A DNA stretch of 64,000 nt, from assembly GCA_040768665.1 (NCBI GenBank), contig JAXGMN010000016.1, positions 197,712 through 261,711 on the forward strand. The letters run 5' to 3'. Under the pieces are notes generated by a model. It was not told where the DNA came from and did not search any database. It saw only the letters and a list, made by a program, of their open reading frames with translations. Below, in pieces: positions 26,509-36,395 of the stretch (the first letter of the stretch is position 1; every line of letters starts with the position of its first letter). The stretch comes from JABWBD01 sp040768665. Its GTDB lineage: Bacteria > Planctomycetota > Planctomycetia > Pirellulales > Thermoguttaceae. Both the position numbers and the translations under genes were made by a program.

Positions 26509-26538
26509 TTGGTCAAGCGGCTGGCGCACGGGTATCAT
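26509..26538 (+). promoter_or_regulatory. Possible panD promoter
   Basis: TTGGTC (26509-26514) and TATCAT (26533-26538) are 18 bases apart, about 100 bases before the panD start. Weak match, suggested by position. Confidence 0.3.
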
Positions 26539-26640
26539 TGAAAATACGCGGCAGAAATTCGATACTAAATGGTTTCGCCTTCCCAAGTTGGCCACGAGCG
26601 ACTGCGGACCCGCCCGCACCCTCCGCTCGAGGAGGACCTA

Positions 26641-26994
26641 GTGCAACGCATCATGTTCAAGTCCAAGATCCACCGGGCAACGCTCACCGGCACGGAGTTG
26701 GACTACGAGGGGAGCATCGCCATCGACCGCAGTCTTCTGGAAGCGGCCGATATGCTGCCCGGCGAACAGGTTCACGTGCTCAACCTCAACAACGGCTCCC
26801 GGTTGGTGACCTACATCATCGAGGCCGAGGCCGGATCGGGCACGATGATGCTCAACGGTCCGGCCGCACGGCAGGGCTTGCCCGGGGACCGGGTCGTTGT
26901 GCTCAGCTATTGCGCGGTGGACGAGGAGGAAGCGAGGAGCTTCCGCCCCAAGGTCGTTCACGTGGATGATCGCAACGCGATCGTTCGGTCCTGA
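26641..26994 (+). CDS. panD: Aspartate 1-decarboxylase precursor
   Basis: The GTG at 26641 with GGAGG upstream places the processing site DYEGS with Gly24-Ser25 exactly as in the Escherichia coli enzyme, which fixes the start. The 117-residue precursor has MFKSKIHRATLTG, the self-cleaved Ser25 that becomes the pyruvoyl group, and LNGPAARQGLPGD with VVVLSYCAVDEEEA. It makes beta-alanine for pantothenate and CoA. Its last 37 bases overlap a minus-strand gene. Confidence 0.95.
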   Translation: MQRIMFKSKIHRATLTGTELDYEGSIAIDRSLLEAADMLPGEQVHVLNLNNGSRLVTYIIEAEAGSGTMMLNGPAARQGLPGDRVVVLSYCAVDEEEARSFRPKVVHVDDRNAIVRS

Positions 26995-27419
26995 TCGGGC
27001 AGCGCCTGGCGAATCGCGTGGCAGAACGTGTCGGGGTCCAGCGGTTCATTGCGTCGGCTGATTATCCGCCCGTTGACGACAACCGCCGGCAGCGAGAACA
27101 GTTGCAGGGCGGTTTTCAGGCCGGCCCGCCAACCGGGGCGGTAGCGGAGCACATCCCAGGCCAGCTTCGGCGCGAGGTAGAGCTGGTTGCGGGGGTCGAC
27201 CGTCACCAGGGCCACCTGCTCGCGGCCATGGCACGTCGGAAAGAACTGCCGGGCAGTACGGTGCAGGACGCCCAGGTCGTGCTGCTGTTGTTTGACATGT
27301 TCGAATACACCGCGTCCTTCGACGGCGGGATCATCGTCGCTGAGTCCGCCACAGCAGCCGCCTCCGGTAAGCTGTTCGGCATATTCTCGAATCAAGATGA
27401 CCGAGACCGGCGGTTTCAT
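26958..27419 (-). CDS. Small thioredoxin-fold-like protein with CC motif
   Basis: This 153-residue frame begins MKPPVSVILIREYAEQLTGG with a Cys-Cys motif in GGGCCGGL. It ends with SLPAVVVNGRIISRRNEPLD and FCHAIRQAL, the typical second half of thioredoxin-like domains with the cis-Pro strand and terminal helix. The vicinal Cys pair could be redox or metal active. It overlaps the panD 3' end by 37 bases in antisense. Family name uncertain; the gene is probably real from its domain-like pattern. Confidence 0.6.
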   Translation of the reverse strand: MKPPVSVILIREYAEQLTGGGCCGGLSDDDPAVEGRGVFEHVKQQQHDLGVLHRTARQFFPTCHGREQVALVTVDPRNQLYLAPKLAWDVLRYRPGWRAGLKTALQLFSLPAVVVNGRIISRRNEPLDPDTFCHAIRQALPDQDRTIALRSST

Positions 27420-27684
27420 CGACCACCCTCAAAACCCGGGGTCATGCACGCAACGGCGATATCCAAACTCGGCGAGGCACGGAGCCGCGAAAAAGCCGGG
27501 GCAGACACCCCGCAAGCAGCGGGATCGACAGCAGATTCCGTGTGGTGGTTCGAAGCCGATGCCATCTTTCAAGCGCCGTTCAAAATAAGTTGGTCAATCA
27601 TTGTAGGGTGGATTTCAATCCACCTCTTGTATCCTGGAAGGTTAGCAGTCTGCTCCACACCGAGTTGCACAACTTATTCTTGAA

Positions 27685-29634
27685 TCACTCGGGATGGCCG
27701 GCGGCGGCAGCCTGCGGCTCCCCCTGCTCGTCGCGCGGGCGATCGATTTCGTCCTGCCAGCCGTCGCGACCACGGGCGAAAGAGAGGATTGCCTCGACGA
27801 TCAGCCAGAGCGACATCACCAGGACGATCACCGTGACGCCCGTAAGCGACCATGCCTGCGCGGCTCCGAGATTGGTGTTCTGCCAGAACCTGGGGATGCT
27901 TTCCACCATCGCCCACATCGACATCACGAGCATGAGCACCATGGGAACGAGCGTGAAGATGACCGGGCGCGAGATCTTGTAGAGAAACACGCTGACGATC
28001 AAGAGCGTCAGGCCGGCCAGCAACTGGTTCGTCGTGCCGAAGAGCATCCAGAGGACCTTGCCGGCCGGCACCAAGGCGAAGAACGCGATGCCGGAGACGG
28101 CGATCAGGGAGGCGAAGTACCGATTGGCGAGCACGTCGAGCCTTAGCGAGCGGCAGATTTCCTCCACGTTGAACCGCAGGAGTCGCGTGGCGGAGTCGAG
28201 TGTCGTCAATGCAAATGCGACCACGGTGACCGCCAGGAACGTGCGGCCGAGCCTTTCCGGGATGTAGAGATGGCTGAGGAAAGCAGCCCCGCCATGGAAC
28301 ATGGCTCGGAGCTGCACGGCCAATCCGGCTCCGCTGATGCCGCCCCAGGTTCCGTATGTGCCTCCCTCTCGCCACTCGCTGGCGTTCAATCCGGCCACGC
28401 AGGCAAGGATCACCAGCACCGCGAGGGCCGCCTCGGTGAGCATTGCTCCATAGCCGATCGGCATGGCGTCGGTTTCGCGGTTGAGCTGTTTGACGGTGGT
28501 TCCGCTCGATACCAGGGAGTGAAATCCGCTGACCGCCCCGCACGCGATCGTGACAAACAGGAAGGGGAAGATCGGGGGAGCGCCGGGGACATCGGTCCGG
28601 ATCATTGCCGCTTCGATGTGGTTCTCCGGCGCACCGACGATACCCGCGATGGAAAGCCCCAAGAGCATTGCAGCCAGCGCGAAGTAGAGTTGGAAACTGT
28701 TGATGTAGTCGCGGGGCTGCAGCAGAAGCCAGACCGGCAACACCGACGCGACGAAAGCATAGGCCAGCAGCGCGGCAATCCAGGCGTAATTGGCTTTCCA
28801 AAGGGCCGACCCCGGCGTCTTGAACGAACCGAGGTCGCGGACCGCCGCATCGTTGCCGGCCGCTTTCAGGTACTCGATCGCCGCTACGGCCCCATAGGGC
28901 CGGGCAAACTCCGCCGATCCACCTTTCAATGCTGCGCCGTTCTGCGAGGCGTCCAGAGCCGCGCGGGTCTGGGCAGAGGAGAACCACTGGTACGTCGGCA
29001 CCGGTTGTTCGACTCCCCAGAGGATCAGTCCGGCAAAGACGACCAGCGCCACAACGGTCGTCAGACCAAGGGGAAACTTCAACTTGTACACGGCCAATCC
29101 CACGGCGACCGCCACGACCATCAAGCCGAACGAAGGGATAATGGCATCCGGATTGTAGTTGATGAACAGATCGGCCAGCGTGTTGCAAAACGCTCCCATC
29201 GCCAGCGACATGAGAAAGAAGATGATCAATAGCGACAGAAGCCTGGCTCGCGTGCCCATCACATACCTGCAGACCTCGCCGATCGAACGGCCCCTGTAAC
29301 GCAGACTTACACGCAGCGCCCCCAGATCGTGCACCGCTCCGATGAAAATCGAGCCGATCAACACCCAGAGGATCGCCGGCAGCCATCCCCAGATCACGGC
29401 AATTGCCGGGCCAAGGATCGGCCCCAGCCCGGCGATGGAGGCGAAATGGTGCCCGAAGAGGACCGGGATCCGGGTGGGGACGTAATCGACCCCATCTTCG
29501 AGTTCATGCGCGGGAGTACGGCGCTGCGGGTCCAAGCGGTAGATCCGCCGTCCGATGAACTGCCCGTAGGTGAAATAGGCGAACAACAGCACGGCAAACG
29601 ACGACACCGCAACAACCGCCGCATTTTCCAGCAT
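27685..29634 (-). CDS. cstA: Carbon starvation protein CstA
   Basis: The 649-residue polytopic membrane protein carries the CstA signature GHHFASIAGLGPILGPAIAV near residue 60, then VHDLGALRVSLRYRGRSIGE. The C-terminal half has FHSLVSSGTTVKQLNRETDA and LLAGLTLLIVSVFLYKISRP. CstA-type carriers import pyruvate or peptides, often under carbon limitation. About 16 membrane helices are evident. It is monocistronic, with about 265 bases to the next gene downstream. Promoter elements were not resolved. Confidence 0.93.
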   Translation of the reverse strand: MLENAAVVAVSSFAVLLFAYFTYGQFIGRRIYRLDPQRRTPAHELEDGVDYVPTRIPVLFGHHFASIAGLGPILGPAIAVIWGWLPAILWVLIGSIFIGAVHDLGALRVSLRYRGRSIGEVCRYVMGTRARLLSLLIIFFLMSLAMGAFCNTLADLFINYNPDAIIPSFGLMVVAVAVGLAVYKLKFPLGLTTVVALVVFAGLILWGVEQPVPTYQWFSSAQTRAALDASQNGAALKGGSAEFARPYGAVAAIEYLKAAGNDAAVRDLGSFKTPGSALWKANYAWIAALLAYAFVASVLPVWLLLQPRDYINSFQLYFALAAMLLGLSIAGIVGAPENHIEAAMIRTDVPGAPPIFPFLFVTIACGAVSGFHSLVSSGTTVKQLNRETDAMPIGYGAMLTEAALAVLVILACVAGLNASEWREGGTYGTWGGISGAGLAVQLRAMFHGGAAFLSHLYIPERLGRTFLAVTVVAFALTTLDSATRLLRFNVEEICRSLRLDVLANRYFASLIAVSGIAFFALVPAGKVLWMLFGTTNQLLAGLTLLIVSVFLYKISRPVIFTLVPMVLMLVMSMWAMVESIPRFWQNTNLGAAQAWSLTGVTVIVLVMSLWLIVEAILSFARGRDGWQDEIDRPRDEQGEPQAAAAGHPE

Positions 29635-30093
29635 GGGACGATTCTCCAGTCGCTGGGTAATCTTGCAAACCTGGCCTCCGGGCCAGAGGAGACTTGAAAC
29701 CCCGGAATGGCGGGCTTCGCAACGGCCTGCCGCCCGTACGCGCCTACTCTTGCCGAAGTCTTACCATGGACACAACTCCTTGTACCATAGTCCCCTGGGC
29801 CGCGGAAGGCAACAGAATGAGCTGCTAAGCCATCAGGAAGGCTCCGGGAACGGACATGATCATCTGTCCATATACCGGTTGTCATGATGACCGATGCGGC
29901 GCGATGTGTCAAGCAAGTTGTTCCGCCAGGGATGAAGAGAAATCGGAATCGGGGCGAGGGGAGTTTTTAGCCTTCGCGACTTTTTCGTTTTCCGCTCGGG
30001 CGAGACACCTCGGACCCGGGCTTTCCCATTCGTCGACTCCTCCATTCGTTGGGCCCATTTCCCCGCCCACCGCGTGCTCCTCCGAACGTAATC
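29635..30093. other. Intergenic region upstream of cstA
   Basis: About 460 bases with only composition-driven frames. Nothing could be assigned; regulatory sites for cstA are expected near 29640-29800. Confidence 0.4.
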
Positions 30094-30204
30094 GTTCACG
30101 GGGCGGAAGAGAGGGGGACAGGTCCATGTTTTCGGCCAACGTTCTTGGCACCAAAATACATCAACTGGCCGAAAAATGGACCAGTCCCCGGCCGCCCCGT
30201 GAAC
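30094..30204. repeat. Palindromic repeat, GGGGACAGGTCCATG family, copy 1
   Basis: The outer arms GTTCACGGGGCGG (30094-30106) and CCGCCCCGTGAAC (30192-30204) are perfect complements. Inside, GGGGGACAGGTCCATGTTTT faces AAAAATGGACCAGTCCCC. Copies are at 37918-38010 and 59229-59328. Confidence 0.85.
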
Positions 30205-30497
30205 GGTTACCTCCGAACCGCTCCACCTCGCGCTCCGCAACACCGCCTGATGATCCGCCCTGAAGGGGCAAGACTCGGCAGCCCACCCACGAAGTCCGCG
30301 CAGCCCTGGGGAGAATGTCGCCGGCAAGCCTCGGCGAAAGGCCCAACGGGCCGCGAGCGCGGTACTCGCCGAATTTCCGGAGGTGGACCCGACCATCCAC
30401 ACACCGCCGCCGCGCCGACTCTCCAGCGTCGTGCCTCTCTTTCCTCTGTGCGCTCGGTATTCTCTGTGGTGGAACGGTCTTCGCGCAGCACCAGGCA

Positions 30498-30626
30498 GCT
30501 TTGCACTTCCGCCTGCAGTTGCACAATCAAGGCATGGCAACTGGCCAGATCGTTCGGCAGTTCGGGAAGGGATGAGGCCATCGAGGGTACCGGCAAGGAT
30601 GTTTCCTTTCTCAGAGACATCTTCAT
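30498..30626 (-). pseudogene. Possible IS66 transposase N-terminal remnant
   Basis: The minus frame reads SLPELPNDLASCHALIVQLQ, the leucine-zipper opening typical of IS66 TnpC proteins. It then turns into low-complexity sequence without the expected continuation. Only about 40 residues support the call. Confidence 0.4.
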
Positions 30627-30761
30627 CCTCCGGGGGTAGTGAAAGTGACAAACACTTCACCTTACACCCGGGCCAACACGTCTCGGATGCAAAGCTCACC
30701 CTATTCAAGCTCTAACCCCAATTTTCCCCGAGCCGCCGCCGAGGTGAAGAGGCGCGGAAAC

Positions 30762-31563
30762 TCAACGAGCTATCTGCGGCGGTGCACCGTTCAAGTACCG
30801 CGCGAGATCGGAGATCGTGCTCAGGCCCAGCCTCTCCGCCTGGCTCCGGCGCATTGTCAACGTGTACGTATTGTTGAAGCCGAACGGCTGAAGCCAAACG
30901 AGGCCAAAATCGTTTTCGAAGGCTTCCTTCACGACCCGATAGCTTTCCTCAGGGTCGGAGACCACCGGGCGACCGAGGATGCTCACCAGGCCGGTCCCGG
31001 TGTACTCCGCGTAAAGGTCCAAATCGCCGCTTCTTAGTGAGTCGAAACAGAGCTTCGTGCCGCCGAGATTGAGCACACGGCGGACGCGAAGCGGCATCTT
31101 AGCCTCGACCAGTGTGGCCATCATCTCGGCGAGAATCTCCTGCTCGGTGAACGGCTTGCTGCCGACGGTGATCGTGCCGGTCGGCTCCTCGCCAGGCTTG
31201 TCGCCGGGCGACAGCAGCCCTTCGGAAAGGAGGAACTCCCGGGCGATCGACGCTGCCTTTCTGCCCTTCTCGTCAGCCGCGAAGTTGAGTCTCTGCATCG
31301 CTTCGTCGGAGATTCTGCCGGCGAGGAGGCTGAGGGTGTCGGCAAGTTCCGGATAGCGGGCAAGCGTTTCCTCGCGGACCAGCGGCGAGGCGTAGTAGGG
31401 GGGAAGAAGTTCTTGTCATCTTCCAGGATGAATAGGTCGTAGGCGGGAATCCGGCCATCGGTTGCGTACGCACAAATCACGTCGACGGTGCCGTCGGCGG
31501 CCGCCTTATACATCAAGCCCTGATCCATTTGCCGCGGCGGCTCATGAAAGAGAAACCATGTAA
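30762..31563 (-). pseudogene. Osmoprotectant ABC importer, binding-protein part (3' portion)
   Basis: The minus strand encodes QMDQGLMYKAAADGTVDVIC and ATDGRIPAYDLFILEDDKNF, then, after a one-base loss in a C run (31398-31403 on the plus strand), the rest of lobe 2 (LARYPELADTLSLLAGRISD). A linker leads to lobe 1 (TITVGSKPFTEQEILAEMM, LYAEYTGTGL). Lobe 2 preceding lobe 1 means a circularly permuted OpuBC/OpuCC-type binding domain, so the stop at 30762 is probably the natural end. The 5' portion lies beyond the inserted IS at 31564-33181. Confidence 0.75.
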
Positions 31564-33181
31564 CTCACGTTCCGCACCCCTGGCGGGTTGATCTGGACGA
31601 CTGGCAACTCTGGCTGCGGCGCTGAGAAGGTTCAACGGGAACTGGCCAAGGAGGAGCCATGCATGGATGCCGCGTTCGTTCGATACGCGATTGTTGTGCC
31701 CTGCCGTGATTGTGCATTACTTCGGCGGTTGAGGCTGGGCACGGTGGTAGATAAGGCTGCGCGGAAGGGTATACCTCTCGGCAACGGTGGAGGTCATGAT
31801 CGCGAATCGGTTGCTCGCCCCCAACCAGTACCGTATCGGCGAATGGGCGGTGGCAGCCTCACCGACTCTACGGCGTGACGGCGAACAGCTCAACGACGAT
31901 CTTCTCGGACGGGCGTTGGAGCGTATAGCCAAGCACAGGACGGTTGAGCATCCTGGTAACTGGGATGATCAAGGTCTTCAAAGTCCAGGTGAACCAGATT
32001 CACGACATCACGGACGTGGAACTTTACGGAGCGTATGAAGATGTTGACGGAGGGCGCCCGCCAATGCCTATGGCCGCACGAAGAGCGGACGAAGATGTCA
32101 AGCAGATCGGCAGGGCTGAACGTCACGGCCGACGGCGGCGTGCCGATCGGGCATCTGCTGGATGCAATGCGGCGGAAAGCCGGTGCCGGAAAACCTCCGC
32201 CGCTTACTGGCGAAAACTCTGGGCAAGCGACTTTCTCTACATCGCCGATACGAAGCTTGCGATCGCAATCTGCTGACGGTGGCGGCGGGCAATGGCTTTT
32301 CCTTTGCGGCGGCGCAGCCGCATCTGCAAAGTATCCAAACTGAGACGCCGCGGCAGATGCACAAGGTGAATTACTTCCCGCAGGCCAAGCCCATCTGCCG
32401 CCAGACAAGAGGGACAAAGAAGCCGCCGAAACCACGGTGGTTTTGAAGGGTGAGGTGAACGGTCGGAAGGTGCGGTGAAATGCCGGTTGATCTTTGTGGG
32501 CAGGCGAAGGCTCGGCAGGAAGAAAAGACCCGAGAACGGCACGTGGCCAAGATCCGCGAGAAATTGAGCCGTCGAGCGGAACCTCAACAGTAACTGATCA
32601 CGCAGAGAAGATCGGGACGCCTGGAAGCGGCCAGGGATACAAGACCGAGGGGAACCTCTTCGAGTACAACCTGACGAAGGACAGGAAGGGCCTCTCATCT
32701 GACGTGGAAGATCGATGCCCAGAAGCTTCAGCGCGCGGCAGTGGAAGGCGTGTACGTGCTGAAGACGAACCTGCCGTCGAAGCGTTGCCCCCGAAGCGTT
32801 GTCCACTACAGGCAAAGCCAGGTAGAACGTCGATTTCACCACTGCAAAGGCCCGCTGGCGGTGCGCATGTTCCTGGAAAAGCCGGAGCGGATGGCGGGGC
32901 TGTTGTGTATTCTGGTGTGGGCGGCGATGGTATTGGCTTTGATGGGCTCGACGCCACTGAAAGGTAAGCCGATGTACGGTCTGTACCGGAGAACCGCCAG
33001 CCCTGCACCTACCGGGCCGGCGATCCTCAAACTTCGCCGCTGTGTATTGTTCGTGAAGGACCACGGCGAGATCTCGCGTCGACTTGCTCAGCCGACCCCA
33101 GTTCAACGACAGTTACTGAACCTGCTTGGCATACCACCGGATGGGCTCCGAACCTTCAAACGGAGGTGCGGAACGTGAGTA
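31564..33181. mobile_element. Decayed IS1634-like insertion sequence
   Basis: About 1.6 kb bounded by inverted repeats CTCACGTTCCGCACC (31564-31578) and GGTGCGGAACGTGAG (33165-33179). GTAA occurs just outside both ends and may be the target duplication. It carries a broken transposase and splits the permease/binding-protein gene of the osmoprotectant importer. Confidence 0.75.
31787..33125 (+). pseudogene. IS1634-like transposase, multiply frameshifted
   Basis: Recognisable pieces in changing frames are MIANRLLAPNQYRIGEWAVA with DLLGRALERIAKH (N-terminal region); HDITDVELYGAYEDV and LNVTADGGVPIGHLLDA (the DDE core strands of the IS1634/IS4 clan); and GVYVLKTNLP, QVERRFHHCKGPLAVRMFLE and RMAGLLCILVWAAMVLALM (C-terminal Y-x-x-x-E-x-x-F helix equivalent). 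Several indels make it inactive. Confidence 0.7.
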
Positions 33182-34066
33182 GTAAGTGCACACGGCGGGG
33201 TAGCCGTCGGGACGGGTAAAAAACTCGGCGTCGAAGGCAGCGCGAATCGGCTCCCTTGCTTCCACCGGTCCGGTCGTGCCGCGGACTTCGCGCACACCAC
33301 CACGACTTTGCGACGCCAAGAAAACCCGTACGCCGATCAGTAGGATGCCGACCGCCAACACGCTTCCCAGCACCAGCCAGAGCCGCGTCCGCAACGGCAT
33401 CTCGCCCGGCCGGCGCCCCTCGGGAGTCAGCCAACGCTCGAGCTTCGCGAGGATGCCGTCGAAGAGAATCGCCAACACGGCCGCGGGGACGGTGCCGGCC
33501 ACGAGGTAATCCATCTGGATGCTTCGCAGGCCGCGCATGATGAGCACGCCGAGTCCGCCGGCGCCGATCAGCGTGCAGAGCGTTGCCACCCCGATCGTCC
33601 AGACCGTGGAAATGCGGATTCCGGCCATGATCACCGGCAGCGAGAGCGGCAGTTCCACGGACAAAAGAATCTGCCGCGGTCGCATACCGAGCCCCCTGGC
33701 CACCTCGACCACCGCCGGGTCGACCTGCCGGATCCCGGTGTAGGTGTTGCGGAGGATCGGCAAGAGCGCATAGAGAACCAAGGCGACCAGCGCGGGCGGC
33801 TCGCCGATCAACGGCAGGTGGATCAGCGTGAAAAGAATGGCGATGAACGAGACCAGCGCGAGGCTCGGCACGGTCTGCACGACGGCTGCCAATCCGAGCA
33901 CCGCGCCCGTCAGCCGCGGCCAGGGGCAGCGAGTCAGATAGATCCCCACCGGCAGCGCGATGCCGATCGCAATCGCCATGGCGAAGAACGACAGGTGGAC
34001 GTGCTCGTACGTCCGCTGGACGATGTCCATGCCGAGCTTGTCGAAGAAAACAGCCAGAGCACTCAT
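33182..34066 (-). pseudogene. Osmoprotectant ABC importer, permease part (5' portion of a permease-binding protein fusion)
   Basis: The ATG at 34066 overlaps the ATPase stop (ATGA). About 295 residues form a membrane domain with the EAA-like loop EVARGLGMRPRQILLSVELP, plus TVPSLALVSFIAILF and a permease core typical of OpuBB/ProW. After the last helix comes the start of binding-protein lobe 2 (FDAEFFTRPDGYPAVCTYY). There the IS is inserted. Without the IS and with one repaired frameshift the protein would have about 560 residues. Loss of function is expected unless the assembly is wrong. Confidence 0.8.
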
Positions 34067-35046
34067 TGCTGCGTCTCCGTCTGCCCGAGCACTGCCGTGA
34101 TCTCGCGGAGCAACTGCTCCTTCTTGAGCATTCCGGCCGGCCGGCCGCGATCGTAGACCGGCAGCGTTTCGCATCCGCTCGATTTGAACAGGTCGAGCCC
34201 GGCGACGAGCGAATCACGCATGCGGAGGCGGGGAGAATCGCCGGCGGAATCGGCGACCGGTCTGTCCAAGTCTGCGGAGCTCAGTACCGAACCGATCGTT
34301 CGGGTCACCAATGCGAGCTGGAAGCGATGCTGGCCGAGAAACTGGTCGACGAACGCATTGGCGGGCTGCTCGACCAGGTCCGCCGGGCGCGCCAACTGCT
34401 GCAGTCGGCCGGCGTCCAACAGGGCGATCCGGTCGCCCATCTTGACGGCCTCAAAAACGTCGTGGGTGACAAAGACGACCGTCTTGCGGATCTCCGACTC
34501 CAGCTCCAGGAATTCGTTCTGAAGCTGGTCTCGAGTAATCGGGTCCAGCGCGCCGAACGGTTCGTCCATGAGCACGATCGGCGGGTCGGCGGCCAGTGCC
34601 CGGGCAACCCCGATCCGCTGCTGCTGCCCGCCGCTGAGTTGAGCCGGATAGCGATTGCGGAATTCGTCCGCTTCAAGGCCGACCAGCGCCAGCAGTTGAT
34701 CCACCCGCCGGTCGATCCGGCCGACCGGCCAGCGGAGCAGACGGGGCACCACGGCGATGTTCTCCGCCACGGTCATATGGGGAAACAGGCCGATGTGCTG
34801 GATCGCGTAGCCGATCTTGCGCCGCAAGGCGATCGCATCGAGCTGCATCACGTCGGTGCCTTCGACGAGAATCCGGCCCGAACTCGGCTCGATGAGACGG
34901 TTGATCATCTTCATCGAGGTGGTCTTGCCGCTGCCGCTGGTACCCAACAAAACGAGCGTTTCCCCCTCGGCGATCTGGAGCGAGAGATCGGCGACTGCCT
35001 CGGCGCCGCCGGGAAATATCTTCCAGACGTGATCAAATTCGATCAT
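34063..35046 (-). CDS. Glycine betaine/proline-type ABC transporter ATPase
   Basis: The 327-residue protein has Walker A GTSGSGKTT, the Q-loop YAIQHIGLFPHMTVAENIAV, signature LSGGQQQRIGVARAL, Walker B IVLMDEPFGALD and the H-loop VFVTHD. The Q-loop H-I-G-L-F-P pattern is typical of the OpuA/ProV/OpuCA family. One CBS domain follows (LFKSSGCETLPVYDRGRPAG), usual for ionic-strength-sensing osmoprotectant importers. Its start overlaps the stop of the upstream methyltransferase gene by ATGA, so it is in the operon. It powers the adjacent permease-binding protein fusion. Confidence 0.9.
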   Translation of the reverse strand: MIEFDHVWKIFPGGAEAVADLSLQIAEGETLVLLGTSGSGKTTSMKMINRLIEPSSGRILVEGTDVMQLDAIALRRKIGYAIQHIGLFPHMTVAENIAVVPRLLRWPVGRIDRRVDQLLALVGLEADEFRNRYPAQLSGGQQQRIGVARALAADPPIVLMDEPFGALDPITRDQLQNEFLELESEIRKTVVFVTHDVFEAVKMGDRIALLDAGRLQQLARPADLVEQPANAFVDQFLGQHRFQLALVTRTIGSVLSSADLDRPVADSAGDSPRLRMRDSLVAGLDLFKSSGCETLPVYDRGRPAGMLKKEQLLREITAVLGQTETQQ

Positions 35047-36395
35047 TCCTGCGACCCTGTGGGCATCCGCACAACCGGTTTCGACTTCGTGGGCGAGCCG
35101 TTGGACGCGGTCTTGTCGATCTCGAAAATGCCGACCAGTCCGTGCCCGCATCCTAGCCCCTGCTGCAGCTTCACGACAAGATATCGGAGGGCGTAGCCGA
35201 GCTGTGGCTCGATGATGTTTTCGCGGGGAAGCCCGGATTCGAGCCAACCGATCCCCTCCACGACGGCCTTCATCCGCTGCATCATCTCCTGCAAAACGGG
35301 CGGATACGACGCGGGGATCGCCGGCGGCCCGCATCGGTACCGCTGCGCCTTCGGATCGTAGCACTCAAGCAACGATTGCGTATAGAGCACCAGCGCATTC
35401 CAGCACATCTGGAGATGCTCGTAGTAGTCGTTGAGGAATGGAAAGCCCATCTTCGGCATGTAGTCGACCAGAAGCGTCGCCAAGTCGGTGCGGACGTTGT
35501 CCTCGTGTAGCGAGTTGACGGCCGCTCGCATCGCCTGGGTATGCGGGTTGTACTCGGCGGTATCCATGTGGCGGCCGGTGAAGACCGAGCGATCGAAGAA
35601 CACCAGGGGCTTAATCCTGACGCCCGCCCGCCGGCCGGCCTCTTCGATGATCCCTTCCGCCTCCTTGCGGCCCATCAGCCGCAACAGCAGATGCTGCAGT
35701 TCGTCGCGGCGCCGCTCGCGTTCCTCCTTTTCATAGATATAGGAGACGATGTAGTCCATGTTGCGGTTTTCCGATACATCGTTCGTCCAGAGCGTCTGCC
35801 ATTCGTACGAGTAGCGGCCGATCCAATCGCAGACGACGACACAGTAACTCTCGATCTGCTCGGCGATGTCGGCCAGCAGGCGAATGAGCGTCTCGTCGTC
35901 GGTGTGATGCGAACAGGTGCCGTAAGACGTGAAGTAGAGATCGTACGGCTTCTCGCCCTCGAACAGGGGAAGCCCCTGGCTGAAGTCGGCCTGCTGAAAG
36001 ACGAGCTTGGGATTGTCGCCGTAGATGCTGCGGGCCTGGGCGATCAGATCGGGATTGAGATCGACCCCCTTGTACACTCCGAGCACGTCCGGACTGAGCA
36101 GGTGGACCTCCACGTCCGTGAGGTCCGAGTCGCGGTGGCGGACTCCGGTAAGGAGCTCGTACCCGTCGGCGCTGCCGCAGCCGAGATCGAGGATTCGCAC
36201 CCTCCGCATCTCGGACTGGCTCCGTTGGATCAGCCGCTGCAGGTGCGGCCGCAGGAAGAGGCGGGTGACCTCGTCCTCCCAGTAGCGGCGAACGTTGTCG
36301 TACTTGCCTACCAACCCGGACCTCTTTTCATAGAGCCCGCTCTTGACGGCCTCGGTGTACGCACCCATCTGGGATTTTGCCGATGTCTGAGTCAT
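35043..36395 (-). CDS. SAM-dependent class I methyltransferase
   Basis: The 450-residue protein contains motif I VRILDLGCGSADGYELL near residue 70, an acidic loop after GVDLNPDLI, and a motif II-like YDLYFTSYGTCSHHTDDETL. Its C-terminal 200 residues are helical and unlike standard small methyltransferases. It sits between an MttB-like gene and the osmoprotectant ATPase with ATGA overlaps on both sides, which ties it to the same pathway. N-methylation of an amine or amino acid to a betaine would fit; the substrate is not visible in the sequence. Confidence 0.75.
   Translation of the reverse strand: MTQTSAKSQMGAYTEAVKSGLYEKRSGLVGKYDNVRRYWEDEVTRLFLRPHLQRLIQRSQSEMRRVRILDLGCGSADGYELLTGVRHRDSDLTDVEVHLLSPDVLGVYKGVDLNPDLIAQARSIYGDNPKLVFQQADFSQGLPLFEGEKPYDLYFTSYGTCSHHTDDETLIRLLADIAEQIESYCVVVCDWIGRYSYEWQTLWTNDVSENRNMDYIVSYIYEKEERERRRDELQHLLLRLMGRKEAEGIIEEAGRRAGVRIKPLVFFDRSVFTGRHMDTAEYNPHTQAMRAAVNSLHEDNVRTDLATLLVDYMPKMGFPFLNDYYEHLQMCWNALVLYTQSLLECYDPKAQRYRCGPPAIPASYPPVLQEMMQRMKAVVEGIGWLESGLPRENIIEPQLGYALRYLVVKLQQGLGCGHGLVGIFEIDKTASNGSPTKSKPVVRMPTGSQE

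Noticed and set aside
29860..30708. 282-residue minus-strand frame
   Set aside because: Runs through a palindromic repeat and an IS66-like scrap; no coherent domain.
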